Part shown: positions 1 through 5,033 of the stretch, in pieces
Layout: the number at the start of each line of letters is the position of its first letter
Position numbering within the stretch: position 1 is the stretch's first letter
Assembly: GCA_022563215.1 (NCBI GenBank)
Contig: JADFNT010000065.1
Location: forward strand, 1 to 8,076
DNA: 8,076 bases
Source: Pseudomonadota bacterium
GTDB taxonomy: Bacteria; Pseudomonadota; Alphaproteobacteria; Rhodospirillales; Casp-alpha2
Direction: 5' to 3'
Position numbers and translations under genes: made by a program
Notes under the pieces: generated by a model
Databases searched by the model: none
Told to the model about the DNA's origin: nothing
What the model saw: the letters and a program-made list of their open reading frames with translations, nothing else

Positions 1-492
1 GAGCGGCCCCGAGGCGTCGGCGCCGACGCCCTTGACCGGCGCGCCCTTGGGCCTGAGCGTCGAGAAGTCGTAGCCGATGCCGCCGCCCTGCTGCATGGTC
101 AGCGCGGCTTCCTTCAGGTGCTCGAAGATGCCGGTCATGTCGTCGGGGATGTCGCCCATGACGAAGCAGTTGAACAGCGTCACCCGGCGCTCGGCCCCGG
201 CGCCGGCCAGGATCCGGCCGGCGGGCAGGAAACGGAAGTCCTCCATGGCCTCGAAGAAGCGCCGCTCCCACGGGTTCTTTTCTTTGTCCCCGTCCGGGCT
301 TCGCCCGTTTTGGTTTCCGGGGGACACCCCCGAACCCCCGGGGCCTCTCGTATCTTTTTCCGGTTCGGCCAGGGCGCGCGCCACCCGGCGCCAGGTGTCG
401 GCCATGGTCTTGTCCACGGGCCGGCCATCGGCGCCCTTGAGGCGGTATTTCATCTCCCAGATCTGCTGGGATATATGGGCAGGCTTGGTCAT
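1..492 (-). CDS. nrdJ: Adenosylcobalamin-dependent (class II) ribonucleotide reductase, N-terminal part, cut by window edge
   Basis: Class II reductases convert ribonucleotides to deoxyribonucleotides with adenosylcobalamin as radical source, without oxygen, in the cytoplasm. The 164 visible residues start at an ATG (MTKPAHISQQIW) and include the recognisable stretches TWRRVARALA (33-42), FLPAGRILAGAGA (88-100), VTLFNCFVMGDIPDD (104-118) and MQQGGGIGYDFSTLRP (133-148). Cys109 in the LFNC motif is a conserved redox-active cysteine of the family. The frame is open to base 1, so the catalytic barrel lies outside the window. A GGA lies about 9 bases before the ATG and is a weak ribosome binding site. 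Residues about 48-73 are a Gly/Pro/Ser-rich insert that I do not expect in family members and that is encoded by hairpin DNA; see the repeat entry. The family call is by recognition of these motifs and is quite secure. Two candidate promoters lie upstream, one overlapping a LexA-type operator. Confidence 0.93.
   Translation of the reverse strand, partial: MTKPAHISQQIWEMKYRLKGADGRPVDKTMADTWRRVARALAEPEKDTRGPGGSGVSPGNQNGRSPDGDKEKNPWERRFFEAMEDFRFLPAGRILAGAGAERRVTLFNCFVMGDIPDDMTGIFEHLKEAALTMQQGGGIGYDFSTLRPKGAPVKGVGADASGPL
274..351. repeat. GC-rich palindromic element inserted in frame inside nrdJ
   Basis: About 78 bases encode an extra 26 or so residues (roughly T48-N73, rich in G, P, S, N, D, K) between ALAEPEKD and PWERRFF, where relatives as I recall them run almost directly from one to the other. 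The DNA holds two perfect hairpins: CGGGC-TTC-GCCCG at 295-307 and CGGGGG-ACA-CCCCCG at 318-332. T-rich stretches at 275-282 (TTCTTTTC) and 352-360 (ATCTTTTTC) flank it and could be a degenerate target duplication. The length keeps the reading frame. This resembles the in-gene palindromic elements known from Rickettsia and other alphaproteobacteria, but I cannot assign a named family and the exact ends are estimates. Confidence 0.6.
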
Positions 493-545
493 TTAAAAAT
501 TCCGCATGCCGTCCCCAGCGGCACGGCAATAAACCGTGAGCCCGG

Positions 546-561
546 GAACGGTTCGCCGTTC
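546..561. promoter_or_regulatory. Perfect 6-bp dyad at the predicted nrdJ start of transcription
   Basis: GAACGG-TTCG-CCGTTC is a perfect inverted repeat just downstream of the proximal -10 box (563-568), so it spans the expected start site at about 556. It could be an operator for a repressor or, in RNA started at the distal promoter, a hairpin with a tetraloop. The dyad is directly visible; the role is inference. Confidence 0.4.
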
Positions 562-562
562 A

Positions 563-591
563 ATCTTGGCCCCGGAAACGGCCCGGGTCAA
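563..591 (-). promoter_or_regulatory. Proximal nrdJ promoter candidate
   Basis: On the minus strand TTGACC (591-586) is followed after exactly 17 bases by CAAGAT (568-563), a good match to the housekeeping promoter form of alphaproteobacteria. Transcription would begin near 556, giving a leader of about 64 bases before the nrdJ ATG at 492. Confidence 0.55.
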
Positions 592-596
592 CAAAA

Positions 597-611
597 GTTC
601 TGGTTATGTTT
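597..611 (-). promoter_or_regulatory. Degenerate LexA-type site next to the proximal nrdJ promoter
   Basis: On the minus strand AAAC-ATAACCA-GAAC differs by one base from GAAC-N7-GAAC. It ends six bases upstream of the proximal -35 box. Alone it would be weak evidence; a perfect copy at 842-856 in the same intergenic region makes it more believable. Confidence 0.3.
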
Positions 612-646
612 CCACTATTCTATTCACTTTTGGTCGCCTATTCAAA

Positions 647-671
647 CCCTGACAACGCTTGAAATTCAGGG
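647..671. repeat. Inverted repeat CCCTGA / TCAGGG
   Basis: CCCTGA (647-652) and TCAGGG (666-671) are perfect 6-base arms separated by 13 bases, upstream of the proximal nrdJ promoter. No T run follows on either strand, so a terminator is unlikely. The spacing of about two helical turns would suit a dimeric DNA-binding protein, but I recognise no known motif. Confidence 0.3.
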
Positions 672-706
672 ATTTATGCCCGTTTATCACAGCCCTTGCG
701 TCGGAT

Positions 707-715
707 TTGTCCACA
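707..715 (+). promoter_or_regulatory. DnaA-box match
   Basis: TTGTCCACA is one base from the strongest DnaA box (TTATCCACA) and is a commonly accepted variant. A second, poorer match, TTTATCACA (683-691, one mismatch to TTWTNCACA), lies 15 bases to the left in the same orientation. Both are about 90-150 bases upstream of the proximal nrdJ promoter. DnaA control of ribonucleotide reductase genes is known in E. coli, so the position is suggestive. One 9-mer can also occur by chance. Confidence 0.35.
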
Positions 716-754
716 AAAACCGGGTGCGGGTGGCGAAAGCCGCCGGACGGTTGG

Positions 755-770
755 TAAATTCACTCTTAAC
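755..770 (+). promoter_or_regulatory. CtrA-like site
   Basis: TAAA-TTCACTC-TTAAC matches the alphaproteobacterial cell-cycle regulator CtrA consensus TTAA-N7-TTAAC with one mismatch in the first half-site. It lies in the non-coding region upstream of nrdJ. Low certainty, as the motif is AT-rich and short. Confidence 0.25.
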
Positions 771-841
771 CCATTGATATATAAAGTGTTAGTTGTTCAG
801 CCAGGGGCCGAAGGGTGTCATGGCCAGCCAAAACCGTTTCA

Positions 842-856
842 GAACAAATAATGAAC
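842..856. promoter_or_regulatory. LexA (SOS) operator, perfect alphaproteobacterial consensus
   Basis: GAACAAATAATGAAC is an exact GAAC-N7-GAAC direct repeat (GTTC-N7-GTTC on the other strand), the LexA recognition form of alphaproteobacteria. It overlaps the -10 box of the promoter candidate at 854-882 and its expected start site, which is the classic arrangement for LexA repression. The nearest gene in the direction of that promoter is nrdJ, about 350 bases away. Confidence 0.6.
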
Positions 857-882
857 ATATGCCTCCGGCGGGCAGTTGTCAA
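854..882 (-). promoter_or_regulatory. Distal promoter, near consensus, overlapped by the LexA operator
   Basis: On the minus strand a perfect -35 box TTGACA (882-877) is followed after exactly 17 bases by TATGTT (859-854). The start would be near 847. The transcript runs leftward into nrdJ with a leader of about 355 bases. In that leader I find only tiny ORFs, such as a 10-codon one starting at the ATG at 821-819 (MTPFGPWLNN), and no B12-riboswitch core. It may be an SOS-inducible promoter of nrdJ or of a small RNA. Confidence 0.55.
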
Positions 883-938
883 GGTGCCGGCCAGGACCGG
901 CCTCAACCGAACAGGAACCCGAAAACCCCGAAACCGCC

Positions 939-957
939 GTCCGGCGAAGCGCCGGAC
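939..957 (-). terminator. Hairpin terminator candidate downstream of the TerC gene
   Basis: GTCCGGCG (939-946) and CGCCGGAC (950-957) form a perfect 8-bp stem with a 3-base loop, starting 8 bases after the TerC stop codon. On the minus strand the following bases contain TTT and TTTT interrupted by G/C, a poor but usable U tract. The hairpin is certain; termination strength is inferred. Confidence 0.55.
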
Positions 958-965
958 ACGGCCAG

Positions 966-1592
966 TCAGGACAATATTTGTGCTTGGATTTCCAGGCTGC
1001 CGCGCCAGATCATGTCGGCGGCCACATAGGCGATGATCGCCAGCCCCAGATAACCGATCCATTTGTGCTTTTCCAGCATCTTGGCGAGGTAATTGGCGGC
1101 GAACCCCATCAGGGCGACGGAAAGGGCGAGCCCGAAGACCAGAATGGCGACGTTATCCTGGGCCGCGCCGGCTACCGCCAGCACGTTGTCGAGCGACATC
1201 GAAACGTCGGCGATGATGATGGTGGTCATCGCCTGTCTAAGGGTCTTCGTCGGCTGGCCCTCGGCGGCGGCGGTTTCGTCTTCCGGGACTTGAGTGGAAT
1301 CGCGGCGCAAATCCTTCCACATGTGCCAGCACACCAACAGCAACAGCAGTCCGCCGGCCAGCAAAAGCCCGATAATGGCCAGCAATTGAACCACGATGAC
1401 GGCGAACAGGATACGGATGACGGCGGCCATCATGATGCCGTAGAAAATGGCCTTGCGGCGCTGTTCGGCCGGAAGCCCGGCGGCGGCGAGGCCGATGATG
1501 ATGGCGTTGTCCCCCGACATGGCGATGTCGATGAGGATGACCATGGCCAACGGCACCAGGTCCGGGCCGAGCAGTGATTCAAGGAAGCTCAA
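966..1592 (-). CDS. TerC/YjbE-family integral membrane protein, putative metal exporter
   Basis: A 208-residue inner-membrane protein of the TerC family, whose members are linked to metal (manganese) efflux or insertion of exported proteins; the substrate here is unknown. Two characteristic acidic motifs are present within membrane segments: SGDNA (26-30) and SMSLDNVLAV (131-140). About six hydrophobic helices are visible (roughly 10-36, 50-70, 72-90, 120-142, 147-170, 178-198), with a charged loop (93-119) between the third and fourth. I chose the TTG at 1592-1590 (then SFLESLLGPD) because family members begin about there. The only earlier in-frame start, a TTG at 1736, would add 48 non-hydrophobic residues and coincides with the -35 box of the best promoter candidate. 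The ribosome binding site is weak (GGGGG about 10 bases upstream). The gene appears to be its own transcription unit: promoter candidate at 1707-1736 and terminator hairpin at 939-957. Confidence 0.87.
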   Translation of the reverse strand: MSFLESLLGPDLVPLAMVILIDIAMSGDNAIIIGLAAAGLPAEQRRKAIFYGIMMAAVIRILFAVIVVQLLAIIGLLLAGGLLLLLVCWHMWKDLRRDSTQVPEDETAAAEGQPTKTLRQAMTTIIIADVSMSLDNVLAVAGAAQDNVAILVFGLALSVALMGFAANYLAKMLEKHKWIGYLGLAIIAYVAADMIWRGSLEIQAQILS

Positions 1593-1706
1593 GGGCGGTG
1601 GGCCCCCGTTGTCAATCCGGCCGACGACCGCCCGGCGGTCCTTGAAAAGGCCGGTGGGGAACGGTTCGCGGTTCCAGGAAAGGCATTGCAGACGATCATT
1701 GCCCGA

Positions 1707-1736
1707 ATGTAGCAGACAACCCCCATGGTCCAGCAA
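1707..1736 (-). promoter_or_regulatory. Promoter candidate for the TerC gene
   Basis: On the minus strand TTGCTG (1736-1731) and CTACAT (1712-1707) are separated by 18 bases. Transcription would start near 1700, about 108 bases before the chosen TTG start. Moderate match only. Confidence 0.35.
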
Positions 1737-1790
1737 GGGCTTCGTTTCCGAAACCCGTTCCTTGTCCCTCGAACGGCGGCGGCAGGGGGG

Positions 1791-2546
1791 TCAGGAAGGC
1801 CCGGCGGGGTCTTCGACAGTATCGGGAAAACGCAAATGGGCCTCGGCAATCAGGGCATCGGTGGCGGTCTCGATTCTGTTTTCCAGTTCGTCCATGAACC
1901 GGCGGCGGTCGAGGCCCTGGGGCATCGGTTCGAGGAATTCGATGGTAATCACGCCGGGTTTTTTGTTGAAACTGCGCCGGCCCCAGAACAGCCCCGAATT
2001 CAACGCCACCGGCACCACCGGGGCCTTGGTTCTGGCATAGACGGCGGCGATTCCCGGCAGGTAGGGGTGACGGGTTCCGGGTTGGGCGCGGGTGCCTTCG
2101 GGAAAGATGATCACCTGGCGGTCCTTCGATAACCGGTCTTCGACGTCGCGCACCATCTGCTTGAGGGCGGCGGCGCCGCCGTCGCGGTCGACGGAAATGG
2201 CGCCGCATTTGCGCGCGTGCCACCCCCAAACGGGCATCTCCATGAGCTCCTTCTTGAGGATGTAGTTGGGGTCCCTTGCCAGCCGGTAAAAAACGAAGGT
2301 GTCCCAGGCCGATAGGTGCTTGCAGGCGATGACGGCGGCGCCCTGGGGCAGGTTTTCGAAACCGCGGACCTCGATATCCAGGCCAATGAGCAGCTTCAGC
2401 CCCGCCCCCATCACTTTGGTCCAAAGGCGAACCGTCGCCTGCATCCAGGACCGGGGGAAAGGCAGAAGAACCAACATCCCGACCACCAGGAAAAGGTGAA
2501 AAAACAGAAAAAACGTATTGAACAGAATGGATCGGATGATGGTCAT
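1791..2546 (-). CDS. plsC: 1-acyl-sn-glycerol-3-phosphate acyltransferase
   Basis: Transfers an acyl chain to lysophosphatidic acid to give phosphatidic acid, the second acylation in phospholipid synthesis, at the inner face of the cytoplasmic membrane. The 251-residue protein has a hydrophobic N-terminal anchor (about 7-29). It has the HX4D catalytic motif (His77 and Asp82, in KHLSAWDT), the substrate-binding motif FPEGTR (148-153), and a downstream YLPGIAAV segment (162-169) with VVPVAL (177-182), in the usual order for PlsC/LPLAT proteins. Its length is normal for the family. The ATG lies 7 bases after the ydcF stop with no obvious Shine-Dalgarno sequence, so translation is probably coupled. 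It is the last gene of the ftsE-ftsX-ydcF-plsC operon. I see no strong terminator after it. An acyltransferase for another lysophospholipid is possible but less likely. Confidence 0.92.
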   Translation of the reverse strand: MTIIRSILFNTFFLFFHLFLVVGMLVLLPFPRSWMQATVRLWTKVMGAGLKLLIGLDIEVRGFENLPQGAAVIACKHLSAWDTFVFYRLARDPNYILKKELMEMPVWGWHARKCGAISVDRDGGAAALKQMVRDVEDRLSKDRQVIIFPEGTRAQPGTRHPYLPGIAAVYARTKAPVVPVALNSGLFWGRRSFNKKPGVITIEFLEPMPQGLDRRRFMDELENRIETATDALIAEAHLRFPDTVEDPAGPS

Positions 2547-2553
2547 GGCGGAA

Positions 2554-3207
2554 TCAGGATTTAGCCGGGGCGCCCTGGGGGCCGGGGCCTGTTATATCGA
2601 GAATCCGCCCGGCCCAATGGCGCGACCAGGCGAGAAGGAATTTATTGTATTCACCGATCATCAGGCTGCCCGTGCCCGGCCACGCCCACCAGCGGTCCTG
2701 TTTGACGTTTTCGGGAAACACCGGATGCGGCACCAGGGTGACGGCCGGCATGGCGTGGCGGAATTCCAACAGGCTCCGGGGCATATGGTAGGCGGCGGTG
2801 ACCAGACGCAGGGAACGGTATTCCCGGGCCCGCATCCAGATCATGGTCTCGAGGGCGTTTTCGGCCGTGTTGGTGGCGTTGCCGATGCCGATCCGGGTTT
2901 TCAGTTCCTGGGGGTTGCGCCTGACGATCTGCAACAGCTCGCGCACGTCGACGCCTTGGTAGACTCCCGACACAAATAATTTTTCCGCCAGGCCCCGAGA
3001 CAGCAACTCAAGGCCTTTGCCGAGCCGCCGGCTGCCGCCGGTCAACACCACGATGGCGTTGGTGCGGGTGGACGGGTCCAACACCTGTTTAGGCACCAGG
3101 GAAGCGAATTGAAACAGGCCGGCAACCCAAAAGACGGCCGCCGCCGCGCCCACTAGGCCAAGTTTGAACCCCAACCGCCGGTCCCGGTGATCGCGTTTCC
3201 TGCGCAC
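2554..3207 (-). CDS. YdcF/ElyC/SanA-like protein (DUF218 domain), membrane-anchored
   Basis: DUF218 proteins are poorly understood envelope proteins; E. coli ElyC and SanA affect peptidoglycan and lipid-carrier homeostasis or envelope barrier function. The 217-residue product has a basic N-terminus (MRRKRDHRDRR) followed by one membrane segment (about 14-37), so the domain probably lies in the periplasm. DUF218 hallmarks appear in order: IVVLTGG (52-58), KLFVSGV (76-82), ATNTAENA (111-118), VTAAYHMPRSLLEFR (136-150) and the terminal EYNKFLL (186-192). The start is GTG, 3 bases after the ftsX stop, so coupling is likely. Its place between ftsX and plsC points to an envelope role during growth or division. 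The reaction is unknown. Confidence 0.88.
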   Translation of the reverse strand: MRRKRDHRDRRLGFKLGLVGAAAAVFWVAGLFQFASLVPKQVLDPSTRTNAIVVLTGGSRRLGKGLELLSRGLAEKLFVSGVYQGVDVRELLQIVRRNPQELKTRIGIGNATNTAENALETMIWMRAREYRSLRLVTAAYHMPRSLLEFRHAMPAVTLVPHPVFPENVKQDRWWAWPGTGSLMIGEYNKFLLAWSRHWAGRILDITGPGPQGAPAKS

Positions 3208-3210
3208 CGC

Positions 3211-4092
3211 CTATAGCATCCTGGAAAGCGTCTTCATCACCGTTATCCGCGCCGTCACCATGGCGATCAGGGACACCACCAGCGGCAAGCCGGCCAACAC
3301 CGACCAATGGACGGGACCCAGGGTGATTTCCGGCAGCAGGTTGGAATCCATTTGCTGGGCCAGGTACCCGATTCCCAGAAGCGTCGGCACCGCCAGCAAC
3401 AGGCCGAAAAAACCACCCTTCAGGCCGAGGGAAAAGGCGCGGCTGGCGAACTGTCCGGCGACGTAGGAATCCTGGGCGCCGATCAAATGCAGGATCTCGA
3501 TCGCCTCGCGGTGGATGTCCAGCCCGGTGCGGGTGGTAAACACCACCGTGCCGACGGTGGCCAGGGCGATAAAGGCCAGCACCAGGGTCGCCAGGCCCTC
3601 GACGGTTTGGATCAGGCGCACCAGGCGCTTCAGCCAGATTCGGTGATCGTCGACGCTGGTGCCGGGGACCAGGGCCGCCAACTGCCGCGACAGCACCTCG
3701 GCGTTCAGAACGGCGCCGGTCTTCAATTCAACGTCGACAAGCCTGGGCAACGGCAGGTCCCGCGACCCGGCGGCGGGGCCCAGCCAGGGTTCCAGGAGCT
3801 TCATCAGCCTGTCGTCGGTGAGCGTCTCGTAACGGTCGATCTCGGGCAATTGGGCCAGCACCGACAGCACTGCCTGCAGACGCTCGTCATCCTTGGCCGG
3901 GTCTTCCGCCGGCATGATCTGGACGGTCAAGGTGCTGCGGATTCCCTGGTCCCAGCGCGACGCAGTAGCGTTCAGCACCAGCATCCCGGCCATCGCCAGG
4001 ATCGCCAGAAAGACCATGAAGGCGATCAGCCAGGGCAGGAAACGGCTGAGCGCATCCTTATCCAGGGGCAGGTCGGATCGGCGGGCAAACAT
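3211..4092 (-). CDS. ftsX: Cell division protein FtsX, permease-like subunit of the FtsEX complex
   Basis: FtsX is the membrane partner of the ATPase FtsE; the complex sits at the division site and passes ATP-driven changes to periplasmic peptidoglycan hydrolases or their activators. The 293-residue protein has the expected four-helix layout: a cytoplasmic N-tail, a first membrane helix (about 19-41), a periplasmic domain (about 42-163), then three helices (about 165-190, 218-247, 265-287) with a short cytoplasmic tail ending SRML. The FtsX region [23 protein letters not shown] (189-211) precedes the third helix, as in other FtsX proteins. The ATG directly follows the ftsE stop (TGAATG, no gap), so the two are translationally coupled. 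The periplasmic domain gives no direct clue to the partner hydrolase. Confidence 0.93.
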   Translation of the reverse strand: MFARRSDLPLDKDALSRFLPWLIAFMVFLAILAMAGMLVLNATASRWDQGIRSTLTVQIMPAEDPAKDDERLQAVLSVLAQLPEIDRYETLTDDRLMKLLEPWLGPAAGSRDLPLPRLVDVELKTGAVLNAEVLSRQLAALVPGTSVDDHRIWLKRLVRLIQTVEGLATLVLAFIALATVGTVVFTTRTGLDIHREAIEILHLIGAQDSYVAGQFASRAFSLGLKGGFFGLLLAVPTLLGIGYLAQQMDSNLLPEITLGPVHWSVLAGLPLVVSLIAMVTARITVMKTLSRML

Positions 4093-4887
4093 TCAAAAAA
4101 GCTTTTCCAGGTCTGGCCGGATCTCGTCTTCCTCGCCGTCGTCAAACAGCCCGCCGCCGGGTCCGGGTTCGGAGGCCGGCGGGACGGACGCCCGGTCGGT
4201 GTCGGCGCCGACAATTTCCATCCACCCTTCGTCGAGGTGCATTTTCGGAAATCCCATCTTTTCGACCAAGTGGCTGTTATGGGTGGCGATGATCACGGTG
4301 GTGCCGAGTTTGTTGAGTTCCTCGAACAGGTGCAACAGGCGCATGGCCATGCGGTCGTCGACGTTGCCGGTCGGTTCGTCCGCCAGCAGCAGCTTGGGCC
4401 GGGAGATCACCGCCCGGGCGATGGAAACGCGCTGTTGTTGGCCGCCCGATAGGGTCGGCGGCCGGGCATCCAGATGGTCCTTCAACCCGACCCAGCTCAG
4501 AAGCTCGACCACGTGTTTTTGAATATCGCTCTTGCGAACGCCGGCGATCCGAAGCGGCAACGCCACGTTGTCGAAGGCGGAAAGATGGTTGAGCAGGCGG
4601 AATTCCTGAAACACGACTCCGACCCGCCGGCGCATGGCCGGCAGTTCGCGCCGTGGCGTCGTCGCGATATCGCGGCCAAACAGCGATATCAACCCCCGGG
4701 ACGGTTTCAGGGCCAGGTAGATAAGCTTCAACAGGGACGATTTGCCGGCGCCGCTGTCGCCGACGAGGAAATGAAAAGACCCCGCGGCCAAGGAAAACGT
4801 GACGTCCTGTAGGACCTCGGGGCCGAGCCCGTACCTCAGGCCGACATTTTCAAATCGCACAATGGTTTCACTGTCGTCGGTGGTCAC
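4093..4887 (-). CDS. ftsE: Cell division ATP-binding protein FtsE
   Basis: Cytoplasmic ABC ATPase that pairs with FtsX in the divisome. All nucleotide-binding motifs are intact in the 264 residues: Walker A GDSGAGKS (43-50), Q-loop Gln94 in VFQEF, signature LSGGQQQR (146-153), Walker B LLLADE (166-171) followed by PTGNVD, and the switch His203 in ATHN. The start is a GTG at 4887-4885; a GAGG ribosome binding site lies 7 bases upstream and the next residues lead directly into [11 protein letters not shown]. The protein is longer than the usual 220 or so residues. Beyond about residue 226 it carries a Pro/Gly-rich, then acidic tail ([18 protein letters not shown] at the end) that is not part of the ABC fold. 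It is the first gene of the operon and is divergent from the zinc-ribbon gene. A short leader ORF overlaps its start codon. Confidence 0.94.
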   Translation of the reverse strand: MTTDDSETIVRFENVGLRYGLGPEVLQDVTFSLAAGSFHFLVGDSGAGKSSLLKLIYLALKPSRGLISLFGRDIATTPRRELPAMRRRVGVVFQEFRLLNHLSAFDNVALPLRIAGVRKSDIQKHVVELLSWVGLKDHLDARPPTLSGGQQQRVSIARAVISRPKLLLADEPTGNVDDRMAMRLLHLFEELNKLGTTVIIATHNSHLVEKMGFPKMHLDEGWMEIVGADTDRASVPPASEPGPGGGLFDDGEEDEIRPDLEKLF

Positions 4888-4919
4888 CTTGGAACCTCTT
4901 CGATGGCGAACAATGCCAT
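4884..4919 (-). CDS. Possible 11-residue leader peptide overlapping the ftsE start
   Basis: An ATG at 4919-4917 opens [11 protein letters not shown], whose TGA stop overlaps the ftsE GTG start (GTGA). The ftsE ribosome binding site lies inside it. Such an overlap could couple ftsE translation to the leader. If the weak promoter at 4921-4949 is used, transcription would start at or very near this ATG, making the ORF nearly leaderless. No ribosome binding site of its own is evident. It could also be a chance ORF. Confidence 0.25.
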   Translation of the reverse strand: MALFAIEEVPR

Positions 4920-4920
4920 G

Positions 4921-4949
4921 TTAAAAGCCCCGCCGTCCAGCGCTGTCGA
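4921..4949 (-). promoter_or_regulatory. Weak promoter candidate for the ftsE operon
   Basis: On the minus strand TCGACA (4949-4944) and TTTTAA (4926-4921) are 17 bases apart, between the divergent ftsE and zinc-ribbon genes. It is the best pair I find for ftsE, with two or more mismatches in the boxes. Confidence 0.3.
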
Positions 4950-4975
4950 GCAACCGGGCCGGGCTTTGCCGCGGG

Positions 4976-5004
4976 TTGCGTTAAATGCGGCAAATGCCTA
5001 TAAA
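4976..5004 (+). promoter_or_regulatory. Promoter candidate for the zinc-ribbon gene
   Basis: TTGCGT (4976-4981) and TATAAA (4999-5004) are separated by exactly 17 bases, with the ATG at 5034, implying a leader of about 22 bases. Good match to the housekeeping promoter form. Confidence 0.55.
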
Positions 5005-5033
5005 CGACAAACGCTTAGAGCAAGTTCCCGGCA

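Noticed and set aside
493..640. NrdR boxes near the nrdJ promoter
   Set aside because: No pair of palindromes close to the NrdR consensus at the usual spacing was seen.
118..777. 219-codon plus-strand ORF through the start of nrdJ and its upstream region
   Set aside because: Antisense to nrdJ and then running across promoter-like DNA; no domain and no consistent codon use.
493..880. Replication origin suggested by DnaA-box matches
   Set aside because: Only one good and one poor box, no AT-rich unwinding region, and no origin-linked genes nearby.
493..965. Cobalamin riboswitch upstream of nrdJ
   Set aside because: Expected from biology, but no B12-box-like core could be found by eye on the minus strand.
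1593..1736. 48-residue N-terminal extension of the TerC protein from the TTG at 1736
   Set aside because: The extension is not hydrophobic, is unlike the family, and its start coincides with a promoter -35 candidate.
3307..4452. 381-codon plus-strand ORF across ftsX and ftsE
   Set aside because: Antisense shadow of two strongly recognised genes; composition is rich in Gln, Gly and His with no recognisable domain.
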